Below are positions 24,001 to 37,211 of a stretch of 62,000 nucleotides of DNA, in pieces. Below the pieces are notes generated by a model that saw nothing but the letters and a program-made list of their open reading frames with translations, ran no database searches and was not told the origin of the DNA. The position numbers and the translations under genes were made by a program. The stretch's first letter is position 1. Each line of letters begins with the position of its first letter. The stretch comes from Apostichopus japonicus (Eukaryota; Echinodermata; Holothuroidea; Aspidochirotida; Stichopodidae). Location: NCBI RefSeq assembly GCF_037975245.1, contig NC_092568.1, forward strand, positions 8,195,001 through 8,257,000. Reading direction: 5' to 3'.

Positions 24001-26760
24001 TTCTCCTTTGTTCATGCTATATTCCATCTGACAGAAAATCAAGCAATCAATCAAATCAATCAAATCAAATCAATAGTATTAATGATACAAAATCAACCAA
24101 ATTGCTCATATAAGAACAAGGAACTGATGTGCGACCGCTCGCCATTTAATATCTTTCGTAGGTGTCATGACACACAGCAGCAGCCAATGAAACAAAATCT
24201 AGTGTATAAGTAGTTAAGATTTTATTGCACTCAGTTTTATTCGCCACAGGGGACTGCTGTTGTGTATACTACTGTACAGTGTGGTATATGGGGGAGAATA
24301 TATAAATGTTACAACATACCTTCAGTGGATATGTGACTAAGTTTATGAAGATATTTGTTGTGTATAGTTTGGATGAGGGTTGATGTTTGTTCAATTCTAA
24401 ACTTATTTAAAGCAGTTTTTCAGTGATTACCTTTGTTCCTTTGCAATTTGCTACTAAAGTCTATAATGTAGGATACTACATATGACTTGCAAATTTTGAT
24501 TTCAAATAATGAATTCAAATTCAAAAGTTTGGAAAATGTCCAATTCACATGTTACATGAGTTTCTACGTACTAGGGATATGAGAAACTGGTATTCAGGTG
24601 ACAAAATCTTGAATGTATTAAAAAGTCTGCAAAATATAAAACCTCAATTCATGAGAACATCTCTGTAACATGACTGATAATCTTCGGTTGCTGACATGTA
24701 CTAAAGAGATGGAAGCTGCAAGAACCCGCCTCTCTCTTCCTCTCCTAATTAAAGACCCCCCCACATTGATATAGCAGATGTCAGAATAAGATCCTCAGTT
24801 GAGAGAATTCCAAAAACATTCCCTAAGAGTCACCCAAGTTAACAACAAATGTAAAATGCTGCTAACATCCTTAATAATTCCTTGCTGTTATAATATCACC
24901 CAATATGACCAATGTCCATAGCAGCTGTTGAGCACCCTCAAATAACAGGTTGATAGAAGTTACAAGCACCACCCCCCCCCCTCCACCTACTACGCTGCAT
25001 CACGATTTGTCATTATACGTAATTCATCAAGGGAAATAAAAGGAGACTTGCTAAAACTTGTGACCTTGAATTATGAAAGTTTTAAATTTGACAATGATTC
25101 TTTCATTTACATATTCAAAAAGGATATGCATGCCCCAAGATCTATAAACATAATAAGGTGAGAAGGGATGGAGGTGGTGTTTGAGAGGGATGGGAGGGGG
25201 AGGGGGGAGGGAGAAGAGTACATGAGAAGAGTGTTTGTACAGGGAGTTAGTACGGAGGTTAGAAAGCTTGTGGTATTGATGATACTATAAGGTCACATTG
25301 GTTACTTGAAGGTTATAAATAGCTATCAATGCAAAATCAGTTTTGGCCCTCTTAGAATGATTTCCTGGTTCTGTAATCACCTGATGTAGTCTAGTATCGT
25401 TAACAATGACTGAAGGAACAAACAGTCACCAACGGCAAACAGCGTTTGCCATCTCCTTACCATTGGCTATACATAAAGGTCATTCATAGTTTGTTCAAAT
25501 CTTCTTGGGAAGTTAAAAAAAAAATTCACCTGGTCACTTATGCTCAAATTTCAACAACAAAAATGTCATTGACCCCCTCGCAAACACATTTTTAAATTTT
25601 TTTTTAAAGAGACATTAAACTATCCAAATTAACATTTATCAATGAACAAAACATATAGGAAAGTCATTTTTGAAATTTTTAAAGAAATTTCAGCACACTA
25701 AAATGTTCAACTATATGTACTCAAGTGTTTAGATCTCACATTGAGGAACAGCAAAAAGGATTGAGTATTCAGATACAAAATTCTAAAGAAGGATAACCAA
25801 GTAACATATCATGATAGGCTATTTAAACCTACCCTACCCTTTCCTCCTCTCCCTATTTCTCTATATCAAGCCAGATAAACACCCTCTGCACGGGGGCCAC
25901 AAGACATCATGCATTCAACCGCCGTTACCCTTATTAAACTTGGTATACCTGGATTGTTTCATTCACAGAGGCCCAGTGACCTTGAGGGCCCCACTCGACC
26001 TTGTGGTCCACTGTGCATCTCATACGTCGATTGAATAATCCCGCACTGTCTCAACGTCAAAATCTAATGTTACGACATGCCCCCTCTCTGGTCTACATAG
26101 AAGACTGCAGTGGATTAGTAAATACAAATAGTTTGAAAACTTTGTTTAAAAATACATAGTAATTACAAAAGTCTTGTTAATTGTACAGAGTAATTTACAT
26201 GTCAGTGTTTACCGTGCAAGCATATGTATTTACCGAGCAGACACTGCAGTCGTTAAGCAGACGTATACAGAGAAGTACAAGACCGACAATGACTAAATAA
26301 CTTAAATAGATGGAACCACACTGTGTGAAATACAGAGACCTATTAAATTCACATCTATTACAAATACACTTTCTTCCGAGAGAAATAAAGTTTTACTTAC
26401 CAATACTTGACACAGACCAGTGGCAAGTTAAAATTTTTCGACTACTTTCAGGACTGTCTTCAAGGTTTTTTCCTTCTATATTTTATATACATGTATGGAG
26501 AGATGGAACTTATATCATGAGAAAACTCCCTTCTGTATCATGAGTTGACTAGAAGCAAGGAAATGATCTTTTGAACTAGATTCCTGAAATGAGATTCTCA
26601 GTATAAAGTGATTCAATTGAAACTTTAGAAACACTTCCTTGCTTTTATAACTTTCCAACTTAAAGACTTCTGGAGGTGATATTACTTACAAGGGAGGGTT
26701 TTTGTATTTAAGTATATATATAGATATAGATATTGTTATGTAGAGATTTACAGAAAAAAA
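21063..26760. other. Non-coding DNA with short repeats, no gene recognised
   Basis: Contains a 22-nt poly-A near 21870, a 35-bp unit repeated about three times at 22800-22903 (CATATCAAGTCATATGTTG), a CTTGATTTGA-type repeat at 23309-23352 and a CAAT/CAAAT repeat at 24030-24075. No exon recognised. Confidence 0.55.
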
Positions 26761-26761
26761 A

Positions 26762-26813
26762 GCCAGGACATATCAACCAGCTGTGCATATATATATATTG
26801 CACTTGTCCTGGC
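26762..26813. repeat. Nested hairpin
   Basis: Outer arms GCCAGGACA and TGTCCTGGC are perfect complements (9 bp). Inside them GTGCATATATATATATTGCAC folds on itself. The whole is about 52 bp. Confidence 0.8.
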
Positions 26814-29800
26814 CACTTGGCACAGCCTAGTTCACGACCTCCTGTATTAACTCTCATCTTTGTTTCTCTATTCCAAGGTTGACATACTTTTCATTTTTTA
26901 TCTTTTTCCTTGGGTGTTGTAACTTTCTTGGGGGATAATAAATACCTTCAAGACTGAAGCTAGGGAATCGGAAAGGTCATCGGTAAGGCATCCTTATTAC
27001 TACTTTGGGACAGATACCGAGGGGGGGGGATGGGGGGGAGGAACTGAATAATATATGGTAGGTGGATGGAAGTACTAAGGAGTGAAGGAAATGCAGGTAT
27101 GAATTTTTGAAGGGTATTCATTTCCAAGTAAAACCTCAACATATTTGATAAAGGCTGAATTCTTAAAAAACAGCTGTGCTGCTTTTCTCTCTGACAAACT
27201 GGACTAATTTCCTAGCAGAACATGATTTTTGCTATCATTATCTCAGATGACCTAAATGAAAATTGGTATTGCCTGGATATTATGATGTATGTATTTACTC
27301 TTTGTGTTTTTTTTGGGGGTGGGGGGTGGAGGTGTTTTGGGGGGAGGGGGGGTGGGGTTAGGGAGAATTGGGAGACTGTAGAATAGTCAAATATGGAATT
27401 GTGCTTCATTTACAATTTGATGCAGACCCTATGGAGACTATTGTGCGCCCTCTCTGGTACCTTAGGCACTGCCCCAGTGCCTGACTGGGCAGTCAGCCAG
27501 TTATTTTGTGTCACTGAGGGCAGTATTCCCATATTCTTAATAAATTCTTCAATCTAGTCAGAATACTTCATCAAGCATTCAGACATAGCTTGTAACATTC
27601 TGTTACCCTTTTCTCTATTCTTTTTTCTTTGGGGGGGGGGTAGATATTCTTTTCTTTTAAAGGTTGCCAGGCAACAGAAACAACTTGGTCAAGGACACTT
27701 ACAAAACTCACACAAAGAAACTGACGAAAAGGAATCAACAAGCAATCAAGAAATCTCAGATTGAAAATGTTACTGGTACTAACATAGTTCTATACATCCT
27801 GCTTTATAATTTCATATGGTCTGTGCTTGTCATGGGTGGATAAACTAATCAGCTTTTATGCACTTTTACAGAGGCAAAATGACTAAGATACACATCAATT
27901 CTAGTTCTAGAACAGTATAGACCCCATCGGTTGGCCTGGTTACAGTCTGTTTTACAGTAAACTGATTATTGATGACAAGTAATTTGTCACTGACTCTGTG
28001 CTCAAACTCGGGTCTTTACAGAAAACCGACCACCTCTAAAATTGACCATAACTGATATCTAATTTCTATTTCTGTGGATGGTATTTAATTATCAGTTTAA
28101 TTAAAGGAATTAACTGAAAACAGGATGACCACGTTATTGCTCACACTCTGGGAAAGAACATGAGCCGACGCCCAAAAGCCACTGTACATAGTAGTCTATG
28201 ATAAACAAGTGTTTCTATAATTTGGTTTTGAGGACTGATCGATAGTAAACCAACCCATTGATGAATCTTGAATAAATTCTAATCACAAATAAAGATTAAG
28301 ACATAAGACATTGTTATATCCCAAACTCACAAGGATGGCTTGTCCTTATGTACATGAACATTACAAGTTGCTGGTGGGCAAACATAGAATGCTACAGTAT
28401 GGTCAGTTTTTAGAATATTGACATTAATGTTATTATTTGTTTTTTAAATCAGCTTTGGATTTTCAACCATAAAAGAAGAACAATAACAAAATTCTACTGA
28501 ATTGATTGTCCTGACAAAACATGCATCCACCAACAAAAGACAGCCTGATGGAATTTATTTCCCTCTTTGTATGTTTCTAAAACTTTGGTTATAACAATAA
28601 AGACAGGAAAATATCTAAAATTAATAATGAACACTTTATAAACGAGATCTACCTTAAACTCGATTGTTTGATCTGTTATACAACCCTACTCTACCATTAC
28701 TCAATTCAAATGTTTTTTGTTTGCTTATAAATTACTGCAGGAGTTGCTAGAACAATACAACATATGCAAATTTAACCCCAAAGACTTTTTGAGGGTATAT
28801 ATTAAAAACGGTAGGATTTTTTCTTTCACATATTGCATAGTACCGCATGGTGAGCGATGTGCAGATGATAATATCTTTATTTGATAATTAATATATGGGT
28901 TAATATAATCAGGATTGCCCAAATGCATAAATGACAGGAAAAGTCATTAACTCTGAAAAATTCAACATAAGTTGTCATTTCCCATATTTAAGATAATCCT
29001 TATAATTTCAAAACAGTTGTTGCATGGAGTATATATATATCATCGGGATTGATCCAGTTTTGCGTCTTGGTAATTAAGTTTAAAAAATTTTGTCTAGAAG
29101 ATCTCCTGGAATATTAAAGCTTGTAAATAAACATACAGATTAAAAATTAATGGTGTGAATGTGAACATTAAAGAGGTCTAATTCGGATTAAATAATTGTA
29201 TGACGCATCACTCGCAGGATGGCAATGAAAGACTGCCCTCGTCGAAGCAGTTCACATCACCTACTAAAACTTGTGAAAACAGTCATTGTAGCCTATTCTA
29301 ATGCTGAGATAAGAGTTTAGATCAAATCTTTAAACTTGGAAGGGAGGGAGGGAGGGGGGAGGGAGGAGGGAAGAGAAGAAAGGGATGAAGGATGGGTGGA
29401 AGGGGTTGGAGAGAGGGAAGGAGGGAGGGGCATGGTATAGCAGGCAGTCATCTTAACAATGTTTAGCAGACATATTCTGAGTACAAGACTATATACTGAA
29501 CACAAAATGCTTGTTAGACTGAAGACTTCTTCGAACGTGAACTGTATTTATACGAGTGAAACAAAAGCAACCAATGTAGAAAAGATGCAGAGAATACCAC
29601 AATATATTGCAGTAAATACAAAAGAGGAATTTTGTCCACTGACCAGCTTGGACAGAATTGACCTTACTTACTGTATGTTATAGATCCCGCAAAACAATTT
29701 CCATCAGGCCAGGTGACATTTCTATAACAGTTTTTGAGTTTTTGAAATATGGTCCTCCAAACCCATTTAAAAGAGGTTCATCAATCAAAGTGACTGAACC

Positions 29801-32800
29801 ACTTAGTCTACCACACAAACAGACACACACACCAATTGGTCAACTCCTTAATAGGCAAAACAAAAGTTAACAAACAGGAAAACATAAGACTATCATGACA
29901 CTCAACGACATGACATATTTATTACAAAACTTGTGCAGGTGTCGATTTACGTTATTCAGTGTTTTGTTATAAAATGTTTACATGAAAGTAAGAAGAAATG
30001 CACTTTTTCTGGGTGGAGTTATATGAGACTAAATTATAAACTATACAATGAAGTACAATGAGCAATTATGCAGACTACATAAATATTAAGATGACTAAAT
30101 TTTCCGTCTAAAGTCATCCTTCAATATGGACACTTTGCTAAATGCATGATTTCAGTCTCTGTATTCAGTCTCTGTATGATTTCTACACATGCCTATGGAG
30201 ATTGCAAGGTCAGGGATATCTATATGGAGTGAAAGATTAGGGACGCACGTACATGAAATCTTTGAATCCTGTACGGAATATTAAATACATGCATGTAAAC
30301 TCCCATGACGGAGACACAAAAACTGTAAACCTAAAATCTTACATTCTGTGTTAAAAACAGTATCAGCACATATCTTTACATGGTTTCAAACACAAGTTAC
30401 GTTTCCATGATGTAAAGAATGTAATTTACATTCTAATATTCCACTGTAACTATATATCCTGTATTAAACGTTTAATACAAACAGAACAGGTGACAAGTTA
30501 TATGTACTTTAATAAAACAATTAAGTTGACTGAAATATTTCTACCATGGATATTAGGGAATATAATGAACAGGGGAAATTAACATTATTCAATGACCACA
30601 CAATGGATTAATTTATGTAAAAAAAAAAAAATTGAAAAAAAGAAATTATGTTTTCACTACATACCAGTTTTCTACTGCTGTGTATATCAAGCTCACACAT
30701 TCGTTAAAACTTGGAAAATTTTGACAGAGATTTAACTGAAAGGTCCATTGTTCAACAAACCCTGGTCAAAAACTTCACAGACATTTTCTACTGAAACAAT
30801 CCGGTCTGCACAAAGCTGCTAAGTCTACCTTCAGTAGTGAACATTAGTCAGTGTAGGTTTTGAACAAAAATCTTCTTCAAGCTAGCTAGCTGGCTAGCTT
30901 ACATATGAGATTGATGTGAATGCATCTCTATAGACATCTTTTTGATCGATAAGAATGGAAAGTGAAAATGGAAACAAAATGGAAAAGAGATTAAAATATA
31001 TCCTCAAGTGGGAGGAGAAGCCACTTAGACTGAGCCACTTTAACCACTAAAACTTAACTTAAACTTAAACTTAGGAGTGCCTGAACTGAAACTGAGGGCG
31101 GTATACAACAATAAAAAATGTCAAATGTTGAAGCAGAGCTTCACAGGTTTTCAGGATTTGGTAATTTTTTATTTTTTTATGCTGGATGATGAACAGAGGG
31201 AAATCAAATAATAAACTACCAATGCTTGATATTGCCCCTGTGAAAAAATAGCATATATACATTTTTGCACTTTGTTAATATTCTTCAATTGTACACAGCT
31301 TTAATGTACACTTTTTAGTTGCTGCTGCACATATTCAGCACACCTTAATTAATTGGCTTAATTTGCAATGTAAATCTGATAATTTATTTTAAGATCACCA
31401 CCCGTCTGGTTAGAGGAGAAACTGGCTACTTGGTAATACACCTACCTGAGTGGACAACTTGATTGTGCATTTATATACCACCCCCCACCACCCCCCTAAG
31501 TAAGTACTGAAGGTTAGGTATCAAGCCTTAAATTGAACCCCGGCCCAGCCCCTACGGTTATATAGATATTTGAAGATTTGGCATAGCAGTTTGCTGTGCG
31601 ATACCCCAGAAAAATTATCCCCCTGGAGATGTTACAAAAGGAGAAAATGTTTCCATCAATACCAACATTTTACTTGAGATGCCAAATGGAATCTACACTA
31701 ATTTCAATATGAAACTCTCAAGAAAATTTGAGCTTTCAGACTACCAACTATGTGTGTCTCAAGACCAGCAACAAAATATTCTAAGGTCCATGTAGAGACT
31801 ATACATAGGATTAAGATACCATTGATAGGACATGGGAAAGGAATATATATTACTTTTATGCACCCTCCTCTGTACCTGCATATTAAATGGCAGGCAGAGC
31901 ATTGCATGGTACACTGAGAGGTTATTTACAATTTAGATCATGAAAGCGTGATTATCGTGATAAGGATATCTAAGAAATTTTACATTTCAGCCCCAACTCT
32001 GGGAAATGCCAGCAAAAAGACAATTATGCAAATATCTAGAGAATGATTAAAATTCCACAGTTTGCTCCAATATATGAAAACTTCCTCAATTTCTTGCATC
32101 TTTCTTTGATGTATGAAAAGCACACGGTATTTCATTCCCCCCCCCCCCCCCCGTTACACAAAGCCTGTGTAGATAATTGTAAAAAGTTGGAGGGCCTGAT
32201 GTTTCACTAGTAGTAGGATCTTCTTCAGAGGCTTTAACTGAAGATCCTGCTAGGACCGCAACGTCAGACCCTCGAAATTTTAAATTATTACAGATTAATA
32301 ATGTTGTGAAATAATGGTCTGTGTAAAAAATGTTGCAGAACCATCCAGAAATGTACAAGGCACAAGGCAAGCAGGCTTTAGTAGTGGTGCCTATATTGTC
32401 GAGTGTGAAGTTTGTCAAAGTGTAGCTTGTGGAGTTATCATGTTCATAAGTTGTTCAGATACACATGACCTCGGTTGACCTTTGCCCTCCACAAAAATCA
32501 ACAGGGCTACTCTACTCAACACAGTGGATTTACACAAAAAGAATGATGATGTTTTTACTGCACTTTTAAGTTTAGATGTACTATGTTCTAAAGTGTTTAG
32601 ATGTTTATTTAACCTCTGTTGACCTCAACTGACTTTTGACCTCCAAAGAAACTGTAAAAGTACATATTTTCCAGTCTTCTCCCCCCCCCCCATCCCACAC
32701 AGAAAAAATAAAAATTAATAACAAGTATCAAAATTTATTTGTTTACATGTAGTTAATTCTTTCTCTGTGAAAGTCACATGTCAATATAGATCTCAATCTT

Positions 32801-34101
32801 GACACTAAGGATAAAAAGCATTAAAACATTTAATGAAAAAAAAATGTTAAAAAAAAAGAGTGGGGAATGTGAGAACAAAAGGAAACATGAAACACTTGAT
32901 ATTGAATGGAGCCAGATGGAAAAGTACATGAAATTGAAACCATCTTAGCCAATCTACATTCCTAAAGTGAAAGTGTAGTAACAAAAGGAAAACAATTAAA
33001 ATGGGAAAACTTTAAAATACAGATAAAGAAAAAAAAAATTCTATTAAAAGAAGGACAATTGAAGAAGAGGGGAGGTTGGCAATAAAAATGGTCACTTAAG
33101 TATTTTATGACCAATAAATGTTTCTAGTCGTTAAAAAGAAAAGAATGAAACACTTGTAAAACTATTATAATTTTAAATATTTTTTTTTTGAGGTCAGATG
33201 GGGGGAAGAATGGATTTAAAGAGTATAAACATATTTTATTTAGCTTCCAGAAAATTTAAATGGATATTCTGGGGGGGTGTTGGCATACAATGTGGATGAG
33301 TAAATACATTCCACACTGCTACTTATACCCCCCCCCCACCTTAGTATTTTACCCCTAACTAGAGCTATGCTTGATTGAATGTAACCTATTCTGACTGGGG
33401 GGAGGGGAGGGGGGGTCTGTCACCTGATAAAAATGTTCTTCAAAAGCTATATTTAGGCTGTTACAATCTTCCTGTTGAGTTATCCTAATTAATTTGGAAT
33501 GTTTGATTAACTGTAAATATTTCTGCATCTCAAATGTCATCTATCCAAAATATGCAATCTTTAAGTCACTCACTATTTGATAAATTTCTTTATCGATTAC
33601 AGGCTCGAGTTTTGATGAAGATTTTTTTTGACATGAATGTGTAATAGAGTGTGAGCTTGATGGACGAGGCAACGACATGCGCTCTTTAAATATGATATTC
33701 CCAGATATACTCAATCTTTAATATATTTGCAGCACTTGCTGAACACTTTGCAGATATCAATGACAAAAGTCACCTGCTCAATCCTGGAGGACTGAACATA
33801 TATCGGCCCTTATCTGGTTTTCACTTTTTGGTTTCACATTGTTTTGTTTTAGTAAGGATTTAAAAAGTCACGGAAGAGATTGTTTCAGCAGTGGCAAAGA
33901 CAATGTCATCTCAAGTAGAAAGTTAAACCTTGAAGTGGACTCACTCAAGGAAATTAATCTCATTACAAGGAAATAGAAGCAAGTAATTAATAACTTCACA
34001 GCATTAGCCTACTGCAAGACAATCAATTCCCTTGGCTTTATAACTTATATAATATAATGTTCATATATATATATATGCATGTGAAAGTCATTGAACATTC
34101 T

Positions 34102-34103
<2 letters not shown>
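26814..34103. other. Non-coding DNA, no gene recognised
   Basis: AT-rich, with G-rich purine tracts at 27021-27050, 27305-27360 and 29339-29432, and C-runs near 32140, 32683 and 33330. The only structured repeat noted is the inverted pair at 32192-32276. Confidence 0.5.
32192..32276. repeat. Head-to-head pair of the 40-bp structured motif (copy 2)
   Basis: The reverse strand reads GCCTCTGAAGAAGATCC and then GAAACATCAGGCC. About 10 bp away the plus strand reads CTGAAGATCCTGCTAGGACC and then GCAACGTCAGACC. Both copies are degenerate compared with 48936-48975. Together they form an imperfect foldback of roughly 80 bp. Confidence 0.75.

Positions 34104-34177
<74 letters not shown>
34104..34177. 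repeat. (TA)n microsatellite
   Basis: About 35 TA units with few interruptions. Confidence 0.95.
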
Positions 34178-34319
34178 CAAAACCTGTCACAGTGGCAGGC
34201 AGATTTAAGAAGTTCTATGGTCCATTTGACAAGTCGCTAGCCATCGAAAAAAAATCTGTGAATAGTTAAAATTTTGCAGGCCAATTTTATAAAAGCAAAA
34301 ATATATATAGTCACTTTGC

Positions 34320-34510
34320 ATCGGTGGCTACGTGATCAAAAAATATGACAAATAATCCTTTGTTATTTACCTTAAAACTATCGCCCGTCTAGAAATATTG
34401 CTGGCAGGGTATCGCGTGAGCTGCACGATCAGGCTCTAGCTCCTTGACGATCTGAAGCACCGCATGTGGCCTACGATACGGCACGCAAAGCATCTAGCGT
34501 TTCGCTCATA
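34320..34510. other. CpG-enriched stretch in AT-rich DNA
   Basis: About 190 bp with clearly more CpG (GGCTACG, ATCGCCCG, ATCGCGTG, CCTACGATACGG) than its neighbours. On the minus strand it ends in TTTTAAG|GTAAATAA, a possible splice donor. A short frame from an ATG near 34497 reads about 34 codons and then stops. It could be a promoter or non-coding first exon. No protein family recognised. Confidence 0.3.
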
Positions 34511-36085
34511 ATATTAGATACTCAAAAAGTGATTTAAAATAGAAAAAGATCTATATGTTCATTGCGTTAGATCGTCACTCCTTTTACTTTATATATCCAG
34601 GCTGGTCATTTTATGAGGGAAAGGAAGGCAAGAATATTACCTTACCCTCATATTTCCCAAAATCATGATCCATCTTGAATTATATCGTTAAGTTATCTCC
34701 CCCGACACAAAATACAAGGACGACACCCTCAGATATTCTTAACAACTTCTGCCCGTAACCATAAAGTTTTGCTCCAAAAAAACTGGAGTCGAACAAAGTA
34801 CATTCACTGGAGGCGAACGAAGTAGAACACAAATCCTCCCGAGGGCAAACAGTTCCAGCAAAATTTTGCCACAGATTTTCTGCAAGTGTATTATAAATAT
34901 GCAAGTCCTGCCATCAAAAACCCAAAATCTAGAGATCGTTCTCTGATATCGGGAGATAACAAATTTTTCATTTCTTTCGCCTTGGATTTCGATGGTTTTA
35001 AACCCTCAAGTTTGCAGGTCTGGCTGTGTATATGATTGATTAGAATAGAATATGCCCTCATATTGTCGTTATCGGCATTCCTTATTTACTTCTGAGAGAT
35101 TATCCAGCATCTTCATTTCGATTCCGGGAACAAATAAACAATTCCACGATATGACACCGAAAATGACGATGACAACAACAACCAAAGACAAAAACAGGAA
35201 TAAAAACTAATCATAATAATACTAATCATAATCAGAGAAAATATCACCTTATACTAGTTACAATTTTTGTATCATTTATTCTGAACATCCAGTCACTGCA
35301 TTTTAGAGAGAATCAGTATAAATTTGTCAACTTCAACAAACTAATGCTTGTCGAGTCTATAATGCTTTGAAATGCTTCAAACGTAGCCCTATATTGGCCT
35401 GTTCTCACTCCAAACAGTAAATGTTAATATTCTACTTTGATTTTTGTATGACTTATTAGTGATGCGAACCGTCCAAAAACTGTTTTTCTCCCCGGTACCC
35501 TGTTCGCTAACTCCAGTCGGTTCCCCCCGGTAACCGCTCATTACCCATTCATCCTAAAACCGTACTCAGCCTATACTATACAGTGGCGGATCCAGGATTT
35601 CGCCGAAGGGGGGGCCCAGATGGGAAATGCCTAATCGTCGTCCTGGGGGAGGGGTCTAAGGGGAGTGGGTGCCCCCCTCCCCTTTGGAAAATTTCACAAA
35701 ATATGGAGGTCCTTGGTGCAATCTGGTGCTACTTTTCGTGAAAGTTTTGAGTAAAATTTATTTCCAATAAATCATGTATTCATGGTTTGCCGGGCATATA
35801 TTTGCAATTTCGAGCAATGAGCTGGGATTTACGTCTTTGGGGAGTAGGTGGTGATGCAAACTACTTTTTACCAGGCTACTCCAGGCCATTTCATCTTGGA
35901 TGCCCCCTTCCAGATGGAGACTATTGATGCAGTCAGAGTGCCCCTCTCACCTTCACTTTATCAGAATGATGGTGTACTCTTTTTGCAAATTTATTTTACA
36001 AAAAATTACACGCACAGTGGCGTAGCTAGGATTTTTTGAGTGGGGGCCATGGGGGGCTGTTCTTTCTTGTGGGGGGGCGGAGTTT

Positions 36086-36125
36086 ACTATCTAAGCGGAG
36101 CGCCACCTTGGTTGGCGCGGAGCGT
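36086..36125 (+). repeat. Direct repeat with GCGCCA/TGGCGC hairpin, copy A
   Basis: ACTATCTAAGCGGAGCGCCA, then CCTTGGT, then TGGCGCGGAGCGT. The GCGCCA and TGGCGC arms are complementary. A diverged similarity runs on to about 36183. Confidence 0.85.
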
Positions 36126-36591
36126 ACAGAGAAAATTTGAGATTTCAGCACCCCCCAGATCGCAGGAGATGGCACCTGTGAGGCAAAATAGCAACCAAAA
36201 AGATGTGCAACTTTGGTGACAGAAATGCAAAAAAGTTTTTTCTCTTTCATGCTGACTGGCCTTGCCAACTCAGCCAGACTTTTAACTTGAGGGAAGTTGG
36301 CATCATTTGTCGTTTCAAGCTGTCAAGGCCTTTCTCCCAACTCAAACCCCTGTGGGCTACCGGTAGATTTGCAGGATATGCCCACATGTGGACTTAAATA
36401 GCATTAGAGGAAGGGGGTGGAAGACTAACACGCATCGATGTTTCGGTAATGGTCCACATTGGTGGCTCGGTGCTTATTAGGCCATTTATTGGGTTTCTTG
36501 AGGCAGCTGTCATCAGAATCTGGCTTTTTGTGCCAATCGATGACCGATAACATGTATTGGTATGTAAATTTCTTCTTCATATATCTAGCAA

Positions 36592-36823
36592 CACTCTAAA
36601 AACAAATGAGTGGATTTCATTCCATTGGAGTGATCACTCGGCGCACTTCAAATTAAGAGTGAAATTTAACTCTATTGGAGTTAACCCTCACTCCTAATAT
36701 GAGTGAATATAACTCTATTAGGAGTTAAGATTTACTCCAATGGAGTGGAAATTCACTCTTATACCGGAATGTGCTCAGTGATCACTCCCATGGAGTGAAA
36801 TTCACCTATGTTTTTATCAGTAC
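36592..36823. mobile_element. Foldback (MITE-like) element built of GAGT/ACTC palindromes
   Basis: About 230 bp forming one long imperfect palindrome. The left arm starts CACTCTAAAAACAAATGAG. The right arm, read in reverse complement, starts TACTGATAAAAACATAGG. Both then continue with matching blocks such as GGAGTGATCACT and TAAGAGTGAA up to a centre near TCCTAATATGAGTG. It contains repeated small palindromes of the type ACTCCAATGGAGT. No coding capacity. It is nested inside the hAT-like elements. Confidence 0.7.
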
Positions 36824-37170
36824 AGTACAGTGCATATCATCATAGACGTACGTACGTACGTACTACTACGTACGTTCGTATATCAGACGCACTCGATACC
36901 CACGATACGATATGGTCCTGGAGAAACTATTTCCACTCATCATTTTTTAAGGCGATACAGTAGTGAGTATTGAACAGGCACAGCCGCATGTTTGCAGGAA
37001 ATTCAGAATTCCCAATATTTTATATCTCTACCAGTAGTGAAAATCATGTTTTTCGACAGTTTCGTGGACATAAAAAGTTGTTTTGTGGAATATTCAATGA
37101 CATATCAGGGGCTGATGCAGGATTTGTGACAGGGGGGGGTCTGACTGGTCCAGCCGCGCCTGAACGTAAG

Positions 37171-37211
37171 ACTATCTAAGCGGAGCGCCATCATCGGTTG
37201 GCGCGGAGCGT
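37171..37211 (+). repeat. Direct repeat with GCGCCA/TGGCGC hairpin, copy B
   Basis: Same segment as 36086-36125 with a slightly longer loop (TCATCGGT). The similarity continues to about 37285. About 60 bp upstream, CAGGGGCTGATGCAGGATTT (from 37107) looks like a third hAT-type left terminus. Confidence 0.8.

Noticed and set aside
36843-36876. ACGT-rich stretch as a regulatory element
   Set aside because: A short simple repeat (ACGT)n; nothing further supports function.
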